A stretch of 64,000 nucleotides of DNA. Origin: Aspidapion aeneum. Its lineage: Eukaryota; Arthropoda; Insecta; Coleoptera; Brentidae. The position numbers and the translations under genes were made by a program. Shown piece after piece: positions 33,301-43,283 of this stretch. The notes beneath the pieces were generated by a model. The model was not told where the DNA came from, did not search any database, and saw only the letters and a program-made list of their open reading frames with translations. The stretch's first letter is position 1. Each line of letters begins with the position of its first letter. The stretch covers positions 50,909,847 to 50,973,846 of the forward strand of contig OY755044.1 of the NCBI GenBank assembly GCA_963576565.1, read 5' to 3'.

Positions 33301-35588
33301 TTGAGGTCACCAGTATGAAATTATTTTAAAATTAAAAAAAAAATGAAATAAAAAAAATTATTTCCCAATTGTCCACAACTTCCAAGTTTTCATCCCTAAA
33401 TACCTAGGTACTTTCTCAGTCTAACACCATCCATCGTTATCCAACATAACGCTTTAATTTCAGAAGCAACAAAACGAAGATTAAGTGAAAAAGCTAAGCA
33501 AGTAAATTGGAAGTTGCTTTACAATGGGCGCAGATGATAGGCCCCCTTAAGTACACGCCACTGTCTTGAAATGCAAACTAACGAAAAAACTGAAGACTAG
33601 CATATCTGCCGTCAAACAACATTTGGCATGAAATTAAAATAATTTCATATCATACCAGTATCCTCCAAAAACAAAACGTTTTTTACTATAAGACCCAAAC
33701 AACTAACCAATAAATCTTGTTATTTGAAATTATGATTCGGAAGTAAAAAGATTTATTTATTCCTGCCTGATCAACTAAGACAAAAAAAAAGTTCGCCTTT
33801 TGCAACTCAAGAAGTTCCCGTTTGGTCCCCTAAAAAATATAACCTGTCTGGTCACCCTTTAAAACTACGACCACTATACAAACCGTTTAGACCAAACAAG
33901 AATTCGAGAAGTTATGTTTACCGGGAAAAAAATAATCTTTTTAAGAAAAATTAAATTATTTAAAAAGGTAGTAAAATTTTGAAATATTTTTACCAATTAC
34001 CCCCGCCTAGCATTTATATTTAGTTGAAAGCCTCTCTTAAATTCACTGACCAATTTCACTGCCTCACAATGACATTACTTAAAAAATTACTGAACTTTAC
34101 AAGTCAACTAAAAAAAAATCAAAAAAACATCTATATCTGTCTCAGTTAAATATTTCTTTTGTGGTATTATATCTAGTTGGGCTTCAAATTTATTTTCTCT
34201 GTATTCAATCCGGAGCAGGCAAAACTTCTCAAGGCTCAAACATAAATGTTTGCTCTCCATTGGCCATGACCAAGCTATGACCTGAACGCAGAAAAAAAAT
34301 ACAGAAAAAAGTAATTGTGAACCAGAAAAACTTTAATTGATAGAAATACCCGTAGGTCATTTTAAAAAAAAATGCACTCCAAAGCCCAACGCCGTATTTT
34401 CTACTAAAAAAATTTTTTTAACAGTCACGAAACACAACTAGACAACTAAACCAAAGACCTAAAAAACTGTCTTTCAAAAAAAATACCCCAAAAAAAATGT
34501 TAACTGGACCTCTGGCGTTGATCTTCAGCCAAGGTGCTGCTCTAGGAATTTTAGCCTTGTGTTCCCTAAAGTTCCGAGCCGACACTATGTAGTAGTACCC
34601 TCGTCTGACCCGATGTAACTGAGTGACGCAAGATCTTAATTGTCATCAACAGTTACCACCAAAAAAAACAAGAAAAGAAAGTGACAAAGCAAAATAAACT
34701 CATTTTCCTTTTCTTTCATTACTAATTAATACTTTCAACTAAACACAGCTACCAGCTGTTAAGCTATATTTACTTTAAAACAACCTAGCCAAGAAAAATT
34801 TGTGTGAAACCCTGTAAAAATATTCCAATTTCCCAGTGGTGATATACCACAAAAAAGTAGAATCACCAAAAAAATAACTTGTTGACCTAAATAAATTCAC
34901 TGCACTAAAAAATAATCTGTGAAACAATTTCTATCTTATCACAAGCAGGAAATAATAAAATATAAATAAATGAACCTGCAGAAAAAAATTGCTAGAAAAA
35001 AACACAGTACCTATGTCATATATTTAAAACATTAGAAGACCATGTCTGGAGGTCCATCCACCTATAAATCAACAAAAAATTGAAGTAAATTTACATTACT
35101 GTTCTTAAAAAAAATTAAAACATGTTTCTCCTACAAAAAACTTTAAAGAATTAAGACATGAGTTGGACTCCGTTCAATAAAAACTCCTATGTTTTTTTAT
35201 CCACTTATTCTTCCTTAATAAATAAAAATGAATCTTTTATTTTCCAAGAAAAAACTTGTGAAGATAAGTTAATAAAAAACTATGAGGATCAACAGAGCAA
35301 CAACGAATTTCAAATCAAAGCTTAAATTACCAAAAAATATTTAAAAAGTGTTATTTCCAAAAACCAATGATCTTGTTTTTTATTAAAAAAATGATTGGGT
35401 GTTAAAAAAACACCGACAGCCACTGAAAGCCTTTAACCTGGCTTTGGCTGTACCACAAAAATATTTCAAAAAAAAATTCAAAAAATTTAAAAAAAAGTTT
35501 TTTCTTTTTTTTTCTAAATTAAAAAAGAACAAAAAAATTACATCAGATGTTAAAAAACTAGCCAAAAGCCCCACGTTGGGCGCCAATT
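30312..35588 (-). other. Gypsy-A 5' leader, about 5.3 kb, no gene seen
   Basis: Between gag and the primer-binding site there is no supported coding region on either strand. On the plus strand it is packed with runs of 5-10 A (T-runs in element orientation), especially 31120-35560. Such a long untranslated leader is unusual. It may contain decayed or captured sequence. Confidence 0.6.
35568..35585 (-). promoter_or_regulatory. Gypsy-A primer-binding site, tRNA-Lys type
   Basis: On the minus strand it reads TGGCGCCCAACGTGGGGC, three bases after the 5' LTR end. This 18-mer is the classic complement of the 3' end of a tRNA-Lys (Lys1,2 type). Confidence 0.85.
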
Positions 35589-38500
35589 TGTGGCCTATTA
35601 AAATGCGTTGGGTGACATTTGTGGCAGCTTAAAGACGTTGCCGCCATTTTGTGACACTGTAAATAGAATAATAACAATTTGCCAATTTGTGACACAAAAA
35701 AACCCACTGAATAATTAAACAAATATCTGGAAGCAGAACTGTATTTTCCAGCTAGGTAAAACATTGATATGCCCGGTAACTTTTATACAGTGGAGAAAGT
35801 GGGGGTTCAGAAATAAGAAAATTTTAAGTGCGCCACAGTGTTTAATACCAATGTTTTACAAAGAAGTTCTTAAATAAAATACAGTTCAACTCAAACGTTG
35901 TAGCCAAACAATGAAACTCTACTTACTTCCGAGGCTTCCAGAGTATTTATGTAATTAAGAATAACCAAAAAAATTGACTAATAAACAGAATAAAATTTAA
36001 AAGAATGAATTAAGATGGCAAAACTAGAAGCACTTTACAGGTAGATGGACTCCTTTAACAGGTCATAGTGTACCTACATCTGAGTCAGTAGTGTGAGACT
36101 CCATTATATAAATGATTGAAGAAAAATATACACTTACAAAATCATTCCCATCATAGGGGAGATCTGGACCAAATATCTGCTGTCATCATTCTACGTTGGG
36201 TAGAATGAGACAGACAGCAACCCAGTCCGAGATCTACCCCATGAGGTAGAACAATGTAAGGAAACCGCTAAAAAATATAACCTCATCTCTCTTTTTGTCT
36301 CTGCAAAGTTGGTCATTGGGATTGTACAAATAACACAAAAATTTAGTTCATCTTGTGTATTTCGAATATGGGGTAAAACAGGAAAATTATCAAAAAAAAA
36401 TAAAGATGAAACCAAGTTGAAACAAACTCTTTCAAAGGTACAGTACAATTTAAATGGAAGTTATGCCGCAAAATTTTGGTCATGACGTCATACCTTATCT
36501 TGCGTTTACAAGAATGCAAAAGTTGTACTTAATGAAAAATTATATGGAAGTTATATGTAAAAAAAATTATATCTAAAGCTTGCTCCTACCTTGGTCCTGG
36601 ATTATTGTATGTTAAATAAGAGGGTGTTTTATGAAACCTGGAAGAGGTGTTCCCAGACACTCCTCACTGCTACTGCTGCTCTTGGTTTGCCCGCGCCTCC
36701 CCTAATGCCCGCTTAGCACATCACGCTAGGGCAGCACATGGTGGTCAAAATGTTGTTGGCTTCTTGCCCGAGCGTAAAACCCTGTGGAAAATGAAATGTT
36801 TCAGTTTCCTGGAATTCGTCTATTTTGCACGAAGTTCCCCTACACCGAGTAATTTAATCAAGACCCCCATGTCGACTCAATAAAGTAAAGTAGATTTAAA
36901 CAGATGAACTAAACTAATCCTAACGTACCTTTCCCAGGGTTACAAGGCTACACCCGGCTACACACCAGCGTCCAGCACAACTGTCGATGGAATGGACAGG
37001 CTGTAGACAAAGGAGAAAAACAATATATAGTTCTTATCCAAAACGTGGTCTTAAAAAAAAATAAAAAAAACTCCAAAAATTCCCCATGTCTCTTGTCGAA
37101 AAGTACATTTCACACGAAAAACAATGACAATTTGGGAGGCAAATATTATCTTGAAGAGTCCTCAAATAATCAAAAAAATAAAAAAAATAAAATCGAACTT
37201 ACCACTGCTCTTTCCGTAGAAACGGCGTAGGCCGCCTTAAATCCCCCTATGCAGAGGATATGAGCCGTCTACGAGATACGCCTCACGACGGACTCACTTC
37301 TACAGTTTCTGGGATATCTCCTGCAATCCCTGCAGTGCCAAGAACCAAAAACAATGGCGATCCCAGAAACTGTTGTCGACCCACCGCCAATTCTTTTGAA
37401 AAGAGACAAGGCACTCCGTCGAGAACACAAACAAATTAAGTGGCCGGAAACCGCTTTGTAAATGTGGTGGGGACAGTAAAACACACAGTACCAACCTAAT
37501 TTTCCCGGTTAAATTCAAATAAGGATGCAAACCTATTTATAAAAAAACACTCTCATCAAAAAATCACTAAATGCGGTTTGCAACACTGGAGGAAAAACCT
37601 CCACACCGGTATATAGGGGGCAGCACCGGCCAAGGGGATAGGAAATACGTAAAACGCACACTGAGGTGTTGTCGGATCTATTTCCACGGTTGGAATTTTT
37701 ATACCAAGGACGTCGAGACACCCTCCATACATAGACCGAACATTTGTCTACCGGACCCCTGCCGACATAGCAAGTAGGAGGAAAATAACCAGACGGACTA
37801 TAAGAAGCTCAGCATTGAAACCATCAACTGTAAAATCAATTACTGGAGATCAGAGCTTGCATCAAACCCAGGAATATTCGAACACTCATCCAATTCCCAA
37901 ATGAGTAAAGCTATACTGAGTGTAGAATTTAGTTGTATTTTAGTTACAGTCTTAGTCAAAATTTTCCTTTGCTCTTTATAAATGTTTTCTCTAAGATTCA
38001 TATGTTTTGACGCCATTTTTGTAAAACATTTCTACATTAATAAAGTTGTTTCTGAACCTGAACCTAAAAATACACACTGAACTACTGCTTAAACTCGGCA
38101 CAAGAGTGTTCAGATGTTAACTTACACGATTTCGTTTATTCTTTTAGTCTTGGTTTTTATCCCTCGTTTATCTCCCATTTACAAAAGTGCATAACTCGTA
38201 TTTATTTTATCTTCTCCTCATCAAATTAATAAAGATATCAAAGGGGCGGAGCCTCGGTTGTTCCTGGTCGACCCAAATATGTTTTCGTACTATCAAAACT
38301 AGCTAATCCGTGAAGGATATGAGGTTCGGATTGTCCCAATATCCTCGAAAATAAACATAAGCGAATGAACTGTTCATCTAAATGTTTCCTTCCTGTCACT
38401 GAAACCATTTGTGATGCGGCAACGCCGCCATTCCCCAGCAGAACAGCTGTTTATTTTCGTGAACGTCAAAGAAAACCACAAAATTCCCCAGATAAACAAA

Positions 38501-38769
38501 ACAATCAAAAGTTTCAATGTGATTTCCCGAAATCTGTGATCCCGAATTCCAACCACGATGTCCAGATAATACGGTGTGCGTAGTGTCCACAGTAATTCGA
38601 TGGAATGTCTCCTTTATAAGGTAACTTTTTGGACACTATATAACCTCCAAACCTAGCTCTATAAAATACCCTTAATTTGTGTACAGAAAGACGAGTCGAA
38701 GAGCCTTGATTATTTACCTAAATAAACAAATATGTAACGTTGCCTTAAACGTAAAAATGACACGTTACA
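35589..38769 (-). repeat. Gypsy-A 5' LTR (about 3.2 kb)
   Basis: A direct copy of 19424-22632. It should carry the promoter on the minus strand; no convincing TATA box was singled out. It lacks the roughly 40-base segment present near 21420 in the other LTR and has the 13-base CGTTGTAGCCAAA segment near 35896. Confidence 0.9.
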
Positions 38770-38773
38770 CTTA

Positions 38774-39476
38774 TATTTTGCTTAAATTTGTATTTTTATT
38801 TCTCAAGGTATAATTTATGCAATCTCAGTTGAATCACCGCGGCAAGAATGTCAAAGACACCGACAAAGCAGTCGGCGCCTTTGACATTTTTTCCTCGGTG
38901 ATTCAACTGAGATTGCATAAATTTTACCTACCTATTACACATCAATAAAACAAATTAAATTATTTAATATTTTAGCTCCTTTATTCCTAATATTGTAGAC
39001 CTAAGTAACAACGCGTACTTTTTGTTTTATTGATCTTAGATATAAGTAGGTACTTACCTAATTTAAAAAAAAATATTTTTCTTAAGAAACATGTTGTTTT
39101 TCTCAAGAAACAGTATTTTATTTCTACCAAATATTTTTAAAAAGGAAGTTTTATTGTACATTTGCTATTAATAATACTCTTAAAAATTTGTCATTATGTT
39201 TTATAAAATTTTCTTCTTAAAAATGTTGGGTTGATTTGAAAGTATAGGTACCTAAAAAAGGTATAGAAACAGCGAGCAAACAACATAAAAAAAACAAAAT
39301 TATTCTTTAAAATATTTAATTTATTTTTTAAAATTATTAAGATATCTTAAAATTAACATTATTCTATCATAAGAGATGGGAGGATTTCTTAATTTAATAA
39401 ATTCTTCCTTCTTCAGGTTGAAGATGTTTCTCACGCATTTCTTCAAGAAATTCTTTTCGTAGATGTGTCTGATACT
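38774..39476. other. Polinton right arm, non-coding, with foldback element
   Basis: AT-rich sequence with no supported gene. It contains the foldback at 38807-38928 and A/T-rich tracts from 38940 to 39400. No integrase motif was seen on either strand. Confidence 0.5.
38807..38928. mobile_element. 122-bp palindromic foldback element
   Basis: The left arm is GGTATAATTTATGCAATCTC and onward through GTTGAATCACCG. The right arm is its near-perfect inverse, CGGTGATTCAACTGAGATTG through AAATTTTACC. Inner arms AATGTCAAAG/CTTTGACATT and a small CCGAC/GTCGG stem complete a long hairpin. It may be a MITE. Confidence 0.7.
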
Positions 39477-39833
39477 TTAAAAGATACTCCCACTCAATAA
39501 GCCATTCATCTGTTTGATTATTTCAAGCCATTCATGTTCTCGCACAAATTTTTCAGACATTTTCTGATAACGACATAAGAAAGGCCAATAGAGTTCACTT
39601 TTAAACATATGCATAAAAACTTCGGATAAGTTTTTCTGATATCTTGAGACATTAGGCCAGTGCATTCTATTGAGAAACGTTGCCATAAATATTTCTGATA
39701 ACCTATGTTTTCGACACACGATTTCCCAATTAATTTGTTCACAAAACCATCCTATAAATTGCTCGCTAATTACAGGTGATTCCGAAATTTCATCCCAAAT
39801 TTTCTTAACACAATCTTTGTTCTCGAGAATCAT
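39477..39833 (-). CDS. small protein of four ~23-residue LSE/W/YQK repeats
   Basis: An intact frame of 118 codons. It consists of imperfect repeats of the form (L/I/M)SE-x-F followed by an aromatic position and a Trp, then (R/K)YQK. Examples are ISEQFIGWFCEQINW, LSEIFMATFLNRMHW with VSRYQK, LSEVFMHMFKSELYW with LCRYQK, and MSEKFVREHEW. Similar repeats are known to me from large DNA viruses, phages and some mobile elements, without a firm function. It lies 100 bases inside the right inverted repeat, pointing inward, so it is probably a Polinton accessory gene. Confidence 0.55.
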   Translation of the reverse strand: MILENKDCVKKIWDEISESPVISEQFIGWFCEQINWEIVCRKHRLSEIFMATFLNRMHWPNVSRYQKNLSEVFMHMFKSELYWPFLCRYQKMSEKFVREHEWLEIIKQMNGLLSGSIF

Positions 39834-39932
39834 CTTACTTTCTTCTTATTGTTGATACTGCTCGCTTGAGTGCTCTATCTTAACTAATTTACCTAAAAAT
39901 TACAAATTTGATCTAGAAAATACATCCCTCAA

Positions 39933-40303
39933 GCAGGCTCCTACATTCAGGATCCCCCACCAGCGTGCTGGACGCCCGCACCCGCCATCTGGTAGCCGGG
40001 GCGTCGAGTCTGCTGGGGTCACAATTTTACACCACACGCTAGTTTGGGAACAGTCCCACGTTCCAACTTGTCTCTCTCTCTCTCCCGCTCTCTCGCTCGC
40101 GCGCTCTCTCTCTCTCTCTCTTTCTCACTCTCTCTTTCTCACTCTCTCTCTCTTTCTCACTCTCTCCCTATCTCTCTCTCTCTCTCACCATCATCTAAGC
40201 TCCACCTACTTTCATACAAACCTCATTGGTTCAAATCATCGGAGGCAGCACCCGAAACTAACGACCGGAAGTGCCATAAGATCTCCCCTATTTATACTCT
40301 ACT
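39933..40303 (-). repeat. Polinton right terminal inverted repeat
   Basis: The inverse of 8237-8620. It includes a (CT)n tract at about 40070-40190, GCACCCGAAACTAACGACCG and the tip CTATTTATACTCTACT. The Leu/Ser-rich open frame across the (CT)n tract is a by-product of the microsatellite. Confidence 0.9.
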
Positions 40304-40479
40304 AACGCCGCCACTGGCAGCGACACTCTCTAGATGAGTTTGGTGCCACGATGTGTTCACGTGATCTAGACGATGACGAAGCGTTTAAGCTCTCTACCGC
40401 CGCGCAGACCAGAATATACCCAACGTATCGAAGTGTGGCGCGAAGTGACTTTCAGTTTGCTCTTGGCTGCCATAAGCAT

Positions 40480-41808
40480 GCCTAGGAAACTCAATGCAAT
40501 TTGACAGGTCGTTAGGTTAAAGTTCTCACTAAGCTCAAAAGAGGCGCTGCGGTCGCGCGTTTGTTCCTTATTCTTTTTTTTTTGAGATTTATCTGTGGTT
40601 TGGATTTTCCGTCTCCCTTTTTTCAGGTAGAAAAACCTCTTCCACCGCATTTTATTTCGGGTTCATTTTAAATCTATCTTTTTGGCTTATGTAGGTAATC
40701 TTTGCTGCTGTGACGCATTAAAATTAAATTTTGTTAAATTTGTAACTTTTGCAATTTTTAAATATAAAAGAATAAGAATTTCTAGTTGCTTTTCTGGGTG
40801 AAGTGTCTAAAGTTCAGACGAGTATAAAATGCATAGTTATCCGAGAAATTTTAAGGTAAGTTTTCTTATTTTCTCATTTGAGGTTGATTGGCATTTGATA
40901 AAATTTGTATTGGTAGTGTCTTTTTAACTTCTTATCGCTTACTTTATGGAACTCTAAATACAGGTTTCCAATGCCTGGTAGGTGCCTTATTTGCCCATCA
41001 ATTAAGCACAAATTTAGTGTTAATTTTATGTCTATCCCTTTATTTTGATATTAAGTAAAAGGGAGACACATACAAAATTAACACTAAATTTGTGCTTAAT
41101 TGATGGGTAAACGAGGGATTACCCAGCAGCGTAATGTACTTTGAATAAATTTATTCCTTCATTTTAAATCTTCATCTTACCATAATCTAGTACGTATGAT
41201 TAATGTGGTTATAAGTTAATTTTTTTTTATTGTTTTCAGCTTGTGGATGATATGTGCGACCACTGATAAGCTATGTATATACTGCTTTGAAACATACCCT
41301 ACACAACTTACAACCAAGACGAGGAGGTACTTTTAAATCATGTCAGACGGTTCCGCATGTCAGATTTTCGTCAAGGTGTTAAAAAGTAGACATTTAAGAA
41401 TGATTCTCTTCACGAATAACTGTTTGATTATTTATTCACTCATAACTCACCAGAAATGTTAAAAGCTTGGTTTTTCATTATATTTTATTTTACGAATCAA
41501 TTAGACTATGTATTATTTCATCAATAGTTAGTCGTCAATTTGTAGCTTTTTTTATAATAATAAAAACTCATTTAAAAAATGTTTTATTTATTGCACTTTA
41601 TAAAATATTGACTGATTAAAAATTTCAAAAAAAAAACTTTAAGATTAAAGAAAATTTATTATAAAAGGAGATTCAAATTTCCCGCATCAACTTTTAGTTC
41701 GTCGCTAAGCTCAGTAGTGGGCACCACAGAGTTAACGATCTGTCAAACAGCCGGAGTTGCCTATCTAATAAAAGCTCACTGAACCGCAGCAAAAATCCTT
41801 TATCTGTG
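40480..41808. mobile_element. 1.3-kb insertion in the Gypsy-B 5' LTR
   Basis: The 3' LTR has no counterpart. CATAAGCAT flanks it on both sides (40471-40479 and 41809-41817), a 9-bp duplication, which would suit Mutator-like elements. No clear terminal inverted repeats and no transposase were seen. Inside, 40990-41110 forms a long hairpin: TTGCCCATCAATTAAGCACA and its inverse TGTGCTTAATTGATGGGTAA. Confidence 0.7.
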
Positions 41809-41828
41809 CATAAGCATAAGAAGGCTTA

Positions 41829-41986
41829 AGCCGATCACACACAAAAAAACATAACGCGTAAGAAGTTCAACCTTATGGACTTTTCTTACGTAAATCCAAT
41901 ATGGCCGCTGCTATTCGATCGCTGATTGGTTGAAAGCCCGCTATGCGCCATGCTACGGATTACGTAAATTGTGTGTGTGAAGGCCT
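41829..41986. mobile_element. 158-bp MITE with TTA duplication
   Basis: The ends are AGCCGATCACACAC and, inverted, AGGCCTTCACACACAC. TTA lies at 41826-41828 and 41987-41989. The uninterrupted version is seen in the 3' LTR (AAGAAGGCTTACCACGACG). It is probably PIF/Harbinger-like. Confidence 0.7.
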
Positions 41987-42191
41987 TTACCACGACGCGA
42001 GGCAAAAACGAGACGACGATTGATATTTGCCTACACGACGACTTACGACGTTTACTTAAGAGCCACGACGTTTTATTGTAAACCCCTAGTATTTTAAGTT
42101 GTTTTTAGTACTTTATGTTTGTTTGTTTCATTAATAAACAAGACTTATATCGCGTGCTACGAGTTATTCATCAAAAGAATCCCACAAAAAA

Positions 42192-42209
42192 TGGAGGCTC
42201 GACCGGAGA
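42192..42209 (+). promoter_or_regulatory. Gypsy-B primer-binding site candidate
   Basis: TGGAGGCTCGACCGGAGA lies five bases after the 5' LTR end. It resembles, with a few mismatches, the tRNA-Pro type primer-binding site of retroviruses. The tRNA assignment is tentative. Confidence 0.5.
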
Positions 42210-42807
42210 TGAATTAATTTCGTGAGTGCGTGAATTACCGAGTATGTAAAAACCAAATCACTAAAATAAAATACAGTGTTTGTGTACCGAAAAGTGACTA
42301 ACTAGATCGTCTTCTATGTTCCTCTTGATGCCTTAAAATTCAGTTGGTTACCAAAAAGCTCTACAATGAGTAAGAAAAAATGAAAAATTGCATTTTTAAG
42401 GTAAGATCGTTTCATATTTTTACCTAATCGAAACTCACCATCACTGCAAGTACTCGATCGATAAAAAATACAATATAAAGTGCATAGACTAAATAAGAGA
42501 CTAAATATTTTGTGCAATATAAGACTTTTTCTAAAAGTAGGATAGGTTGAATTGAGTAGGTCTATTTTACTTTAAAATACTTTATTTTTGCGTTTAAAAA
42601 ACAAATTTTTAAGACTGTAGCTGTTAAGTTTTAAGCAAAATGATTTGTCTCGGTGATAATAATAATAAGACATAAAGAGCTTTTACGTGTTACATCGTTC
42701 TCAGTGATAAAAAGCATTCATAAACTTATTTTTGAGTACGAGGGTGATAGAAATAATAGAAAACGGTTACGCGAGTTTACCGGATTTTAGTTTGAACTAG
42801 ACTCAGA
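42210..42807 (+). other. Gypsy-B leader and start of gag
   Basis: AT-rich, with the gag start somewhere before the MITE at 42808; the start codon could not be fixed. The minus-strand open frame at 42314-42517 has no recognisable domain. Confidence 0.4.
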
Positions 42808-43283
42808 TAGTGATGGGCAATCCGGGTCTTTTTTGAGATCCGGCTCAACGGATCCGGGTCAATACAAAGAGCCGACTCACTGAACCGGTTCTCCGGTTCG
42901 CTGTCAATTTGCGCTCTTGGCCTTGGCTTTTGCCGCTCGCCGCAAATGAGATACGTGGCGCTATCTAATAAAAATAAATAAAAGTTGTCAACGTGCTATT
43001 TACTTTGCTCCCTTAAGTGTTTTGTGTCTTTGCGATTCAACGCATCCAACGGATCTCGGATCTCTTCGGTCGCTTGATCTTTTCGGGCGGTTTGAACTGT
43101 GGTTCAGTCGGGAGTTCTGTGGTCGGAAGAGTTCGTGAATATTCGGAGGCTTTCTCAATCGTCACAGACACACAGATCGCGGATCCGCGAACCGGCTGTT
43201 TGAAAAACAGAGAGTCGATTCTCACGGCTCAGTATAAAGATCCGGATCTTTGAACCGGTTCATTCGCGAACGACCCATCACTA
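42808..43283. mobile_element. 476-bp hAT MITE inside Gypsy-B gag
   Basis: It starts TAGTGATGGGCAA and ends GACCCATCACTA. Perfect 8-bp duplications GACTCAGA lie at 42800-42807 and 43284-43291. The interior has repeated GGATCCGG and GAACCGGTT pieces. No transposase. Confidence 0.9.

Larger units (their letters stand above)
19424..38769 (-). mobile_element. Gypsy-A: 19.3-kb Ty3/gypsy retrotransposon inside the Polinton
   Basis: Two direct LTRs, 19424-22632 and 35589-38769, begin TGTAACGTGTCA and end AATAGGCCACA on the coding (minus) strand. CTTA flanks both sides (19420-19423 and 38770-38773). A primer-binding site follows the 5' LTR and a polypurine tract precedes the 3' LTR. Coding order on the minus strand is gag, protease, RT, RNase H, integrase, but the gag-RT part is tandemly triplicated. 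The LTRs look very similar by eye, differing mainly by a 13-base and a roughly 40-base indel, so the insertion is fairly recent. Confidence 0.93.
8237..40303. mobile_element. Polinton/Maverick element, interrupted by Gypsy-A
   Basis: The ends are AGTAGGGTATAAATAG and its inverted counterpart CTATTTATACTCTACT. Six-base duplications AACGCC lie at 8231-8236 and 40304-40309, the size typical of Polintons. Terminal inverted repeats are 8237-8620 and 39933-40303. Removing Gypsy-A (19424-38769) and one CTTA leaves about 12.7 kb. The content is a virus-like set: capsid and penton-like proteins, adenain-like protease, PLA2 protein, packaging ATPase and protein-primed DNA polymerase B. No retroviral-type integrase was recognised, although Polintons usually carry one. 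Confidence 0.92.
40304..42186 (+). repeat. Gypsy-B 5' LTR, main part, with two insertions
   Basis: It begins with the duplicated AACGCC and matches 49650 onward (GCCACTGGCAGCGACAC; GATGAGTTTGGTGCCACGAT). It is interrupted at 40480-41808 and 41829-41986 by separate elements, and ends TACGAGTTATTCATC...ATCCCACA at 42186. Confidence 0.88.

Noticed and set aside
39056..39400. Possible hidden integrase in the Polinton right arm
   Set aside because: All six frames are short and AT-biased; no D,D,E or HHCC motif could be found by eye.
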